Of a stretch of 6,437 nucleotides of DNA, positions 1 through 6,437 are shown piece by piece; the first letter of the stretch is position 1; the number at the start of each line of letters is the position of its first letter. Origin of the DNA: Anaerolineae bacterium (GTDB taxonomy: Bacteria; Chloroflexota; Anaerolineae; CG2-30-64-16); NCBI GenBank assembly GCA_025454565.1, contig JALOOE010000143.1, positions 1-6,437 on the forward strand, given 5' to 3'. The notes under the pieces were generated by a model that worked only from the letters and a program-made list of their open reading frames with translations, made no database searches and was not told the DNA's origin. The position numbers and the translations under genes were made by a program.

Positions 1-45
1 TATCGCCGCCGCTTTTTCAGAATATCCAGTTGAGGAGGCACGTTC

Positions 46-2271
46 ATGGCACAGCACCTGATCAAATCTCGACGCGAGTTCATCAAGGTCGCCGCGCTCG
101 CGGCGGGCACCACGGCGCTCGCTGCGTGCGGCGCCGCGCCGACACCCACCAAGGCGCCCGCCGCTGCCCCGACCGCGGTTCCGCCAACGGCGGCTCCTGC
201 CGCCACCGCTGTACCCGCCACCAAGGCGCCCGCACCGACCGCAGCGCCCGCTGCAACAGCAGTACCCGCTGCAACCAAAGCGCCTGCGCCAACCACAGCG
301 CCTGCCGCGGCCAAGGCAGCGGAACCCCTCGGCTCCAAGTTCATCGGCAAGCTCGAAGGCTATGAGATCCAGGTCGACGCGCCCAGGCCGGCCAAGTTGG
401 CTGAGGCGCCCATGCTGGCCGATCTGGTCAAGGCCGGCAAGCTGCCGCCCGTCGAGCAGCGCGTGCCCGACGAGCCGTGCGTCACCAAGCCGCTCACCGA
501 GATCGGCAAGTACGGCGGCACGTGGCGCCGTGGCTTCACCGGCGCATCCGACGGCGAGAACGGCAACCGCATGGTCGCCGTGGACAAGTGGATCTTCTGG
601 GACTATTCCGGCACAAAGGTCATGCCCAGCCTGGCCAAAGCCTGGAAGATCTCGGATGATGGCAAGACCACGACCATCTACCTGCGCAAAGGCGTCAAGT
701 GGTCCGACGGCAAGCCCTACTCGGCCGACGACTGTATGTTCTGGTTCGAGGATATGTACTCGAACAAGGACCTGGTGCCGACACCGGACGCGGCTATGGC
801 GCCGGGCGGCAAGCCGGGCAAGATGGTCAAGAAGGATGACCTGACCATCGAGTTCCAGTTCGATAACCCCTACTGGCTGTTCGAGTTGGTGCTGGCAGGC
901 GATATGCTTCCGGGCCGCGGCCAGGCGGTTGGGCAGTTCGCCGGCCAATACTACGGCGGGTATGCCCCCAAGCATTACCTGTCTCAGTTCCTGCCCAAGT
1001 ATAAGGACAAGGCCGAGCTCGACGCCGCCGCCAAGGCTGCCAACTACACCGACTGGAAGGCCCGCTTCCAGGTGCTCAAGGACTGGCAACGCAATCCTGA
1101 TCTGCCGGGCGTGCAGCCCTGGAAAGTCGTGGCCGGCTCCGACATCACCAAGCCGCAGTGGGTGGCCGAGCGCAACCCGTACTACTGGGAAGTGGACACC
1201 GCCGGCAACCAGTTGCCCTACATTGACAAAATTCAATGGACGCTGGGCGAAAACGTCGAGGTCATCAACTTGCGCGCCATCGCGGGCGAGTTCGACCAGC
1301 AGGAGCGTCATCTCGCTGTGGCGAACCTGCCGGTCTTCATCGAAAACCAGCAGAAGGGCAACTACACGGTTCATATCGATCCCGGGACCAACGGCGGCGA
1401 CGCGAACATCTACTTCAACTTCTCCTACAACGAGGATCCGGAAATCCAGAAGTGGATTCTCAACAAGGACTTCCGCCGGGCGTTGTCGCTGGCTACCGAT
1501 CGCGCACAGATCAACGAGGCCTTCTTCCTCGGCCTGGGCACGGCCGGTTCGCCGGTCCCCGCGCCGAATATGCCTGAGTATCCCGGTGATGAGTGGCGCA
1601 CCAAGTGGCACACGTTGGACATCGCCCAGGCCAACGCATTGCTCGATAAAGTCGGCCTCGACAAGAAGGATGCCAACGGCATGCGCCTGCGTGCGGACGG
1701 CAAAGGCCCCCTGCGCATCGAGGTCAACACGACCAATTCCTTCGTGAACTACAGCAAGATCGCCGAAATGATCGTCCAACAGTGGAAGAAAGTCGGCATC
1801 ACGCTGGATATCAAGGACATGGAGCGCGCCACCTGGGAGCAGAACCGCAACGCCAACAAGCAGCAGATCTGCATGTGGTCGAACGGCGGCACCGAGCTGC
1901 TCTACCTGTACCCCATCCATGCCCTGCCCGTGCAGGAGAACAGCCAGGTCGGGCCTTTGATCGCGCAGTGGTATGGGACTGCCGGCGCCAAGGGTATCGC
2001 GCCCACGGACCCTGATCTCAAGAAGTGCATGGAACTCTACGCGGATGCGCAGACGAAGAAGCTGGACGAGCGCAACAAGATCGCCCAGGAGATCTGGAAG
2101 ACCTATGTTGACTCGGTGCTGGCCATCGGCACGGTCGGTTTGTCGCCTGCGTTCCTCGGCATGCGCGTTACCAGCAACAAGCTAGGCAACATCCCGGCCC
2201 GTCACGTCAACGCGCAGCACATGCGCACGCCGACCAGTTCGCGGCCGACGACTATCTTCTTCAAATCGTAG
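46..2271 (+). CDS. Tat-exported lipoprotein, ABC importer substrate-binding protein (SBP_bac_5 / OppA-DppA class)
   Basis: This is the extracytoplasmic receptor of the importer. It begins with a twin-arginine signal (S8-R9-R10-E-F12-I-K14), a short hydrophobic stretch (15-27) and a lipobox L25-A-A-C28, so the mature protein should be lipid-anchored at Cys28. Residues 30-92 are an Ala/Pro/Thr linker. Residues 120-160 hold EAPMLADLVKAGKLPP and EIGKYGGTWRR, which I recognise from a long branch of the family. SBP_bac_5 hallmarks follow: LRKGVKWSDGKPYSADD (213-229), NPYYWEVDTAGNQLPYIDKI (377-396) and DFRRALSLATDRAQINEAFF (475-494). At 741 residues it is about 200 longer than typical OppA. The ATG has a strong ribosome binding site (gaggagg, 32-38) seven bases upstream. 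It is the first gene of the operon. The ligand is unknown: peptide and oligosaccharide are both plausible, and the long form leans towards sugar (inference). Confidence 0.95.
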   Translation: MAQHLIKSRREFIKVAALAAGTTALAACGAAPTPTKAPAAAPTAVPPTAAPAATAVPATKAPAPTAAPAATAVPAATKAPAPTTAPAAAKAAEPLGSKFIGKLEGYEIQVDAPRPAKLAEAPMLADLVKAGKLPPVEQRVPDEPCVTKPLTEIGKYGGTWRRGFTGASDGENGNRMVAVDKWIFWDYSGTKVMPSLAKAWKISDDGKTTTIYLRKGVKWSDGKPYSADDCMFWFEDMYSNKDLVPTPDAAMAPGGKPGKMVKKDDLTIEFQFDNPYWLFELVLAGDMLPGRGQAVGQFAGQYYGGYAPKHYLSQFLPKYKDKAELDAAAKAANYTDWKARFQVLKDWQRNPDLPGVQPWKVVAGSDITKPQWVAERNPYYWEVDTAGNQLPYIDKIQWTLGENVEVINLRAIAGEFDQQERHLAVANLPVFIENQQKGNYTVHIDPGTNGGDANIYFNFSYNEDPEIQKWILNKDFRRALSLATDRAQINEAFFLGLGTAGSPVPAPNMPEYPGDEWRTKWHTLDIAQANALLDKVGLDKKDANGMRLRADGKGPLRIEVNTTNSFVNYSKIAEMIVQQWKKVGITLDIKDMERATWEQNRNANKQQICMWSNGGTELLYLYPIHALPVQENSQVGPLIAQWYGTAGAKGIAPTDPDLKKCMELYADAQTKKLDERNKIAQEIWKTYVDSVLAIGTVGLSPAFLGMRVTSNKLGNIPARHVNAQHMRTPTSSRPTTIFFKS
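184..312 (+). repeat. Tandem repeats encoding the Ala/Pro/Thr linker of the binding protein
   Basis: Two near-identical repeats of 17 and 18 residues occupy residues 47-63 and 64-81. The shared pattern is PTAAPAATAVPA(A)TKAPA. A third, decayed partial copy (PTTAPAAA) starts at residue 82. The second copy differs by one inserted Ala. The DNA copies differ at many third codon positions, so the duplication is not recent or the codons have drifted while the amino-acid pattern was kept. The segment should be an unstructured tether between the lipid anchor at Cys28 and the folded ligand-binding domain. Confidence 0.85.
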
Positions 2272-2304
2272 GGCGCGGCAGGCAACGATTTCCACTTCGG
2301 GATT

Positions 2305-2333
2305 GGTTGGGCGAGCAAAGCGCTCGCCCAACC
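2305..2333 (+). repeat. Perfect 12-bp stem, 5-base loop inverted repeat
   Basis: The left arm ggttgggcgagc (2305-2316) and right arm gctcgcccaacc (2322-2333) are exact reverse complements around the loop aaagc. The stem starts 33 bases after the binding-protein stop codon. The sequence downstream (gcagaggcaagac) lacks a T run. It may be an mRNA-stabilising or attenuating hairpin, or one copy of a dispersed palindromic element. Confidence 0.85.
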
Positions 2334-2360
2334 GCAGAGGCAAGACTTTGTCGCAAGACC

Positions 2361-2392
2361 GTGGAGTGCCCCAGAGCAACGGGGCACTCCGC
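2361..2392 (+). repeat. Second inverted repeat, 10 perfect base pairs extendable to 12
   Basis: The left arm ggagtgcccc (2363-2372) and right arm ggggcactcc (2381-2390) pair perfectly around the loop agagcaac. A T-G wobble (2362/2391) and a G-C pair (2361/2392) extend the stem. It ends 19 bases before the permease ATG, close to its ribosome binding site. No T run follows, so it reads better as an mRNA structure than as a terminator. Confidence 0.8.
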
Positions 2393-2399
2393 ATAAGCC

Positions 2400-2411
2400 A
2401 GGGAAATCCCT
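2400..2411 (+). promoter_or_regulatory. Ribosome binding site of the first permease, within a small self-complementary segment
   Basis: The purine stretch aggga (2400-2404) sits seven bases before the ATG at 2412 and is the only ribosome binding site candidate. It is followed by aa and its own complement tccct (2407-2411). A two-base loop is too tight to fold fully, so masking would be partial. The site is weaker than the gaggagg of the binding-protein gene, consistent with lower permease translation. Confidence 0.5.
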
Positions 2412-3398
2412 ATGTTAGCATATATCATTCGCCGGTTCTTGCTGGCCGTCATCACCGTGTGGGCCATCACAGTGCTCACTTTTGTCATTATTCAGTTGCC
2501 TCCCGGCGACTTCGTCAGTATCTACATCAACTCTTTGCAGTCATCCGGCAGCCAGGTTTCCTTCGGCCAGGCCGAAGCGATGCGCGCCCAATACGGCCTC
2601 GACCAGCCGATGACCATCCAGTACGCCAGGTGGATGGGCATGATGTTGCAGGGCGATTTCGGCATGGCGCTGGCCTGGAACAAACCTGTCAAGGAGATCA
2701 TCGGCGATCGCCTGGTGCTGACGATGGTGGTGTCCATTTCCGCCATCATGCTGACCTGGATGATCGCGCTGCCGGTCGGGATCTACTCTGCGGTGCGCCA
2801 GTATTCTTTCGGTGACTACGCTTTTACCTTCATCGGTTTCCTCGGCATCGCCATACCCAACTTCATGTTGGCCCTCATCCTGATGTATGTCGGTTACAAG
2901 TATTTCAACATGAGCATTGGCGGCCTCTTCTCCCCGGAATTCGAGAACGCACCCTGGAGCCTGGCGAAGGCCGGCGATCTGGGCAAGCATCTGATCTTGC
3001 CGGCCGTCATTTTGGGACTGGCCGGCACGGCGCAACTCATCCGCATCATGCGCGCCAACCTGCTGGATGAATTGCGCAAGCCATATGTGGTGACGGCGCG
3101 AGCCAAGGGCCTGGCCGAGACACGGGTTATTCTCAAGTACCCGGTGCGCGCCGCGCTCAACCCATTTGCCAGCACCGTGGGCTACTACTTCCCCTATGTG
3201 GTTTCGGGCAGTATCATCGTTTCACTGGTGCTCGGCCTGCCCACCGTCGGTCCACTGCTGCTGACGGCGTTGGTGGCGCAAGACATGTTCCTGGCCGGCA
3301 CCATCGTTTTGATGTTGGGCATCCTGACGGTCTTCGGCACCTTCGTATCGGACCTCATCCTGATGTGGATTGAGCCTCGCATGCGTATGGAGGGTTAG
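2412..3398 (+). CDS. ABC importer inner-membrane permease, OppB/DppB type
   Basis: One half of the transmembrane channel. At 328 residues it has normal length for OppB/DppB. The N-terminus MLAYIIRRFLLAVITVWAIT leads into the first membrane helix (about 9-30). Other helices are near 101-123, 137-160, 194-212, 258-280 and 293-318. The region between helices 1 and 2 contains the family feature YGLDQPMTIQYARWM (61-75) and GDFG (81-84). The cytoplasmic coupling loop that contacts the ATPases is at 225-251 (YVVTARAKGLAETRVILKYP). The protein ends with EPRMRMEG, close to the usual D-PR-R end. The stop TAG lies six bases before the next gene's ATG, so the two permeases are surely co-transcribed and probably translationally coupled. 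Confidence 0.95.
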   Translation: MLAYIIRRFLLAVITVWAITVLTFVIIQLPPGDFVSIYINSLQSSGSQVSFGQAEAMRAQYGLDQPMTIQYARWMGMMLQGDFGMALAWNKPVKEIIGDRLVLTMVVSISAIMLTWMIALPVGIYSAVRQYSFGDYAFTFIGFLGIAIPNFMLALILMYVGYKYFNMSIGGLFSPEFENAPWSLAKAGDLGKHLILPAVILGLAGTAQLIRIMRANLLDELRKPYVVTARAKGLAETRVILKYPVRAALNPFASTVGYYFPYVVSGSIIVSLVLGLPTVGPLLLTALVAQDMFLAGTIVLMLGILTVFGTFVSDLILMWIEPRMRMEG

Positions 3399-3404
3399 GC
3401 ACGT

Positions 3405-4517
3405 ATGGCCACACAGCCAACATCTCCGGACGCCGAAGAACGCATTTCAGTGGCCACGCAGTGGCAGCTCATGTGGTGGCGCTTTCGCAAACACGCGTTG
3501 GCCAAGGTTGGGGCGATCATCGTAATCCTCTTCTATACGGCGGCGCTGCTGGCCGAGTTCCTGGCCTATTCCGATCCCGGCTTTGTGGAGGCGCAACGCT
3601 CGTTACTGCCGCCGCACGGCATCCAGTGGATCGACGAGGGCAAGTTCGCGCCGTTTGTCTACGGCTTGAAAGGCACGCGTGATCCGCAGACCTTCAAGCG
3701 CGTTTATGTGGTTGACCCGACCCAGAAGTACCCGATAGTCTTCTTCGGCGAGGGTTTTGAATGGACGCTGTTCGGCAGAACGGTGAATCGCCATCTGATC
3801 GCGGTCGAGGGCGCCCCGGCCGAGGAGGTGTTGTTCCTGCTCGGCACCGATACACTGGGACGCGATCTGTGGTCGCGCCTGATGTATGGTACGCGGGTCT
3901 CCCTCTTCATCGGGCTCTTGGGTGTCATGATCAGTCTCTTCCTGGGCATCCTGATGGGCGGCATCTCCGGCTACTACGGAGGCCCGATCGATACCTTGAT
4001 CCAACGCGTGATCGAGATCATTCGTTCGATTCCCACTATTCCGCTGTGGATGGCGCTAGGCGCGGCGCTGCCCAGGGAGTGGAGCGTCAACCAGGTCTAC
4101 TTTGCCATCACGATCATCATTTCGCTTATTGCGTGGACGGAGTTGGCGCGCGTCACACGCGGCCGCTTCCTCGCCCTGCGCGAGGAAGATTATGTGATGG
4201 CCGCGGAACTGGCGGGCTGCAGCCAGATGCGCATCATCTTCCGTCACATGGTGCCATCGTTTTTGAGCCATATCATCGCGGCCACGACGCTGGCAATTGC
4301 TGCCATGATCATTGCCGAGACGTCACTCAGCTTCCTGGGGTTGGGTCTGCGTCCCCCAGCCATCAGTTGGGGGGTGCTATTGCAGGATGGCCAGAATGTG
4401 CAGGCACTGGCGATCTCACCCTGGCTGATTTTCCCCATCATTCCGGTGGTCGTGATCATTCTCAGCTTGAATTTTCTGGGTGATGGGCTGCGCGACGCCG
4501 CCGACCCGTATGGATGA
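3405..4517 (+). CDS. ABC importer inner-membrane permease, OppC/DppC type with enlarged extracytoplasmic loop
   Basis: Second half of the channel. A hydrophilic cytoplasmic N-terminus (1-34) precedes membrane helix 1 (about 35-55). About 90 residues outside the membrane follow (56-145), including FVYGLKGTRDP (84-94), KRVYVVDP (98-105) and NRHLIAVEG (128-136). The OppC landmark LLGTDTLGRDLWSRLMYGTR is at 145-164. Helices are near 164-187, 204-223, 232-250, 289-310 and 337-360. The ATPase-coupling loop is YVMAAELAGCSQMRIIFRHM (263-282). The C-terminus GDGLRDAADPYG is typical of the family. At 370 residues it exceeds ordinary OppC (about 300) because of the loop, which I recognise from a long-loop OppC branch. 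The ATG is preceded by ggaggg (3389-3394), located within the end of the upstream gene. The stop codon is at 4515-4517. Confidence 0.95.
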   Translation: MATQPTSPDAEERISVATQWQLMWWRFRKHALAKVGAIIVILFYTAALLAEFLAYSDPGFVEAQRSLLPPHGIQWIDEGKFAPFVYGLKGTRDPQTFKRVYVVDPTQKYPIVFFGEGFEWTLFGRTVNRHLIAVEGAPAEEVLFLLGTDTLGRDLWSRLMYGTRVSLFIGLLGVMISLFLGILMGGISGYYGGPIDTLIQRVIEIIRSIPTIPLWMALGAALPREWSVNQVYFAITIIISLIAWTELARVTRGRFLALREEDYVMAAELAGCSQMRIIFRHMVPSFLSHIIAATTLAIAAMIIAETSLSFLGLGLRPPAISWGVLLQDGQNVQALAISPWLIFPIIPVVVIILSLNFLGDGLRDAADPYG

Positions 4518-4522
4518 GTGAC

Positions 4523-4539
4523 GCAATCCGCTGGATTGC
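4523..4539 (+). repeat. Small perfect hairpin just after the OppC-type gene
   Basis: The arms gcaatcc (4523-4529) and ggattgc (4533-4539) pair over seven bases around the loop gct. It begins five bases after the permease stop codon. There is no T run after it. It can compete with or contact the neighbouring hairpin at 4556-4572, because ccgctgg (4528-4534) is the exact complement of ccagcgg (4561-4567). Confidence 0.65.
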
Positions 4540-4555
4540 CGACTTGGACGGCACG

Positions 4556-4572
4556 ACAAGCCAGCGGCTTGT
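4556..4572 (+). repeat. Second small hairpin with a loop complementary to the first
   Basis: The arms acaagcc (4556-4562) and ggcttgt (4566-4572) pair over seven bases around the loop agc. Loop agc is the complement of loop gct in the hairpin at 4523-4539, and stem size and spacing are alike. Together they occupy most of the untranslated gap before the preferred ATPase start at 4599. Confidence 0.65.
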
Positions 4573-4586
4573 GCTACATTATGACT

Positions 4587-4592
4587 CTGGAG
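4587..4592 (+). promoter_or_regulatory. Ribosome binding site that decides the first ATPase start
   Basis: The sequence ctggag, with ggag at 4589-4592, sits six bases before the ATG at 4599. The alternative in-frame starts, GTG at 4518 and ATG at 4581, lack a comparable site at proper spacing. The conserved domain starts only about ten residues after the 4599 ATG, which fits the family. Confidence 0.55.
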
Positions 4593-4598
4593 TCGATC

Positions 4599-5642
4599 AT
4601 GGACAATGGGCACGCAGAGCGACAGCAGCCCATCCTTTCGGTACGCAACCTGAAGACATACTTCTTTCAGGACGAGGGCTTGGTGCGTGCGGTTGACGGC
4701 GCCAACTTCGATCTCTACCGCGGGAAGACACTCGGCATCGTCGGCGAAAGTGGTTGCGGCAAGAGCGTCACCGCGCGCTCGGTGCTGCGCATCGTCGAGC
4801 GTTCGGGTCGCATCATCGAAGGTGAGATCCTGCTGCGCCGCGAAGACGCCGATGGGCAAATCGATCTGCTCGACCTGACCAAGCTGGATGCCGAGTCGCG
4901 GCTCATGCGCTCGATTCGCGGCAAGGACATCGGGCTCGTCTTTCAGGAGCCGATGACATCGTTCAGCGCGCATTACACGATCGGCAACCAGATCGCAGAG
5001 GCCGTGGGCATGCATCTCAAGTTGTCGAAAGAGCAGGCGCGCCAGCGGGCCATCGACATGCTGCGCTCGGTCGGCATCCCCAAGCCCGAGCGGCGGGTCG
5101 ACGAATATCCGTTTCAACTCAGCGGCGGCCTGCGCCAGCGCGCGATGATCGCCATGGCCCTTTCGTGCGATCCCAGCATCCTCATCGCGGATGAGCCGAC
5201 CACTGCCCTGGATGTGACGACGCAGGCGCAGATCCTCGCGCTGCTTGAGGGGTTGCAGCGCGAGCGCGGGATGGCCATCATGCTCATCACCCACAACCTG
5301 GGTGTCGTCGCCGAGATGTGCGATCAGGTGGTGGTCATGTACCTGGGTCGCGTCGTTGAAAAGGGGCCGGTCGATCAGATCTTCCACAGCGCCAAGCATC
5401 CGTATACGCAGGCGCTTCTGCTCTCGATACCCAGCATCGAATCGGAGCCGCGCGTGAAGCTGCCCACCATCAGCGGCAGTATCCCGCACCCCTACAGACG
5501 GCCGAACGGCTGCCCGTTCCATCCGCGCTGCTCACAGGCGATGCCGGGGTTGTGCGATGCGCAGGTTCCGACCCTCTTGCCGGTCGGGCCCGACCAGGAG
5601 GCGAGTTGCTTTCTGTATCACCAACCGGTGGAACCTGCTTGA
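4599..5642 (+). CDS. ABC importer ATPase, OppD/DppD type
   Basis: One of the two ATP-hydrolysing subunits on the cytoplasmic face. Numbered from the ATG at 4599 (347 residues), it has Walker A GESGCGKS (49-56), the Q-loop glutamine (116, in FQEPMTS), signature LSGGLRQR (174-181), Walker B ILIADEP with catalytic Glu199, D-loop TALD (202-205) and the H-loop histidine His232 (ITHN). All catalytic parts are present. The C-terminal oligopeptide-type extension has GCPFHPRC and four cysteines (305, 311, 319, 337) spaced C-x5-C-x7-C-x17-C, a set known in OppD/DppD proteins to hold a 4Fe-4S cluster. The frame is open back to a GTG at 4518, directly after the permease stop, which would add 27 residues unlike the family. 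I prefer 4599 because of its ribosome binding site and the domain start. Confidence 0.92.
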   Translation: MDNGHAERQQPILSVRNLKTYFFQDEGLVRAVDGANFDLYRGKTLGIVGESGCGKSVTARSVLRIVERSGRIIEGEILLRREDADGQIDLLDLTKLDAESRLMRSIRGKDIGLVFQEPMTSFSAHYTIGNQIAEAVGMHLKLSKEQARQRAIDMLRSVGIPKPERRVDEYPFQLSGGLRQRAMIAMALSCDPSILIADEPTTALDVTTQAQILALLEGLQRERGMAIMLITHNLGVVAEMCDQVVVMYLGRVVEKGPVDQIFHSAKHPYTQALLLSIPSIESEPRVKLPTISGSIPHPYRRPNGCPFHPRCSQAMPGLCDAQVPTLLPVGPDQEASCFLYHQPVEPA

Positions 5643-5831
5643 GTCATAGACCATACGCACTCGGTGGGTCACGAGAAGGGAATCAGCGTCACGATCGTGT
5701 ACGGCCACGGCAATCAATTGGCAAACGAGATGTCGTCGGCCGGATACTGGTACGCAGAACGCAGAGATGAAACGCATGAAGGCGCGTTGGGCCAAAAAAC
5801 CGCGGTAGAAGCACGGAAAAGAAAACACGCT
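5643..5831 (+). other. 189-base gap between the two ATPase genes
   Basis: No independent gene is supported. The gap is unusually long for adjacent D and F genes in such an operon. In the frame shared by both ATPases it contains 63 sense codons and no stop. The first 37 codons have mostly G or C in third position (29 of 37), while the last 26 do not (10 of 26) and are rich in A. The encoded peptide does not resemble an OppD tail or OppF start that I know. It contains the 10-base palindrome at 5690-5699. I see no convincing promoter: ttggca at 5718-5723 has no well-spaced partner. Confidence 0.6.
5690..5699 (+). repeat. Perfect 10-base palindrome cacgatcgtg
   Basis: The two half sites cacga and tcgtg are exact complements with no spacer. 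With a one-base bulge at 5700, cgt (5687-5689) and acg (5701-5703) extend the symmetry. A palindrome of this size could be a regulator half-site pair, but one copy in a GC-rich gap may be chance. The lack of a loop argues against an RNA hairpin. Confidence 0.35.

Positions 5832-6437
<606 letters not shown>

Larger units (their letters stand above)
2272..2411 (+). other. 140-base gap between binding protein and permease genes, with two hairpins
   Basis: No convincing gene is present. The gap is dominated by two strong inverted repeats, listed separately. Neither is followed by a run of T, so a classical intrinsic terminator is not supported. In comparable importers, gap hairpins protect the binding-protein message from 3' decay and reduce downstream expression, giving an excess of receptor over channel. 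That role is inferred here. I see no convincing promoter for the downstream genes. Confidence 0.7.

Noticed and set aside
1..45. Promoter for the operon
   Set aside because: Only 45 bases precede the first gene; apart from the ribosome binding site I cannot identify -35 and -10 elements with proper spacing.
30..365. An out-of-frame 111-codon frame over the start of the binding-protein gene
   Set aside because: It overlaps the Tat lipoprotein start and linker. Its Arg/His/Gly-rich product is what a shifted reading of the Ala/Pro/Thr repeats gives.
2305..2392. Intrinsic transcription terminators after the binding-protein gene
   Set aside because: Both stems are strong but neither is followed by a T run, and the remaining importer genes follow directly, so full termination is unlikely.
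2303..2815. A 170-codon frame beginning in the hairpin gap and running into the permease gene
   Set aside because: Most of it overlaps the clear OppB-type permease in another frame, and the product has no membrane pattern or domain.
4335..4375. G-rich and C-rich stretch in the OppC-type gene as a possible quadruplex or hairpin
   Set aside because: Only a 6-bp stem with a 13-base loop is possible, the G runs are too few and too far apart for a quadruplex, and the bases encode the conserved SFLGLGLRPPAISWG segment.
4514..4696. A 60-codon frame starting at an ATGA overlap with the OppC-type stop codon
   Set aside because: The ATGA overlap is suggestive of coupling, but the frame runs out of register into the start of the ATPase gene, and the peptide shows no motif or resemblance to a known protein.
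4416..5522. A 368-codon open frame on the - strand, opposite the ATPase D gene
   Set aside because: It is fully antisense to a clear ATPase gene with all catalytic motifs. Its product is rich in His, Asp and Arg with no recognisable domain, as expected from the reverse of a GC-rich codon pattern.

Overview
The window carries one ABC importer operon of the peptide/nickel/oligosaccharide (Opp/Dpp) class. All genes are on the + strand and in canonical order: substrate-binding lipoprotein, permease B, permease C, ATPase D, ATPase F. The last gene is cut by the window edge after 202 codons. I found no RNA gene, CRISPR array, transposase or toxin-antitoxin pair, and no sign of a new kind of system. 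The protein content is a conventional transporter; the less ordinary signals lie in the gaps between genes and in how the genes share a reading frame.

Organism: probably a high-GC member of the Chloroflexota. This is inferred from the binding protein, which joins a twin-arginine signal (SRREFIK), a lipobox (LAAC) and a long Ala/Pro/Thr linker, an arrangement common in that phylum. Composition and start signals (GGAGG-type sites before some genes) fit but do not prove it. No rRNA or marker gene is present to settle it.

Layout: 1-45 is a short upstream stretch with a strong ribosome binding site. 46-2271 is the 741-residue binding protein. 2272-2411 is a 140-base gap with two long perfect hairpins. 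2412-3398 is the OppB-type permease. 3405-4517 is the OppC-type permease with an enlarged loop outside the membrane. 4518-4598 is a short gap with two small hairpins whose loops can pair with each other. 4599-5642 is the OppD-type ATPase with a cysteine set typical of an iron-sulfur cluster. 5643-5831 is a 189-base gap. 5832 to the end is the OppF-type ATPase.

How they work together: the lipid-anchored binding protein captures the ligand outside the membrane and delivers it to the two-permease channel; the two different ATPases power import. The substrate cannot be read from sequence. The binding protein is much longer than a typical OppA and has the EAPMLADLVKAGKLPP and EIGKYGGTWRR segments, and the C permease has the long-loop form. 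I associate both with a branch of the family often linked to sugars rather than peptides, so a carbohydrate substrate should be kept open.

From 2412 to the end of the window, all four membrane and ATPase genes lie in one reading frame, and every gap between them is open in that frame, so only three stop codons (3396, 4515, 5640) separate them.
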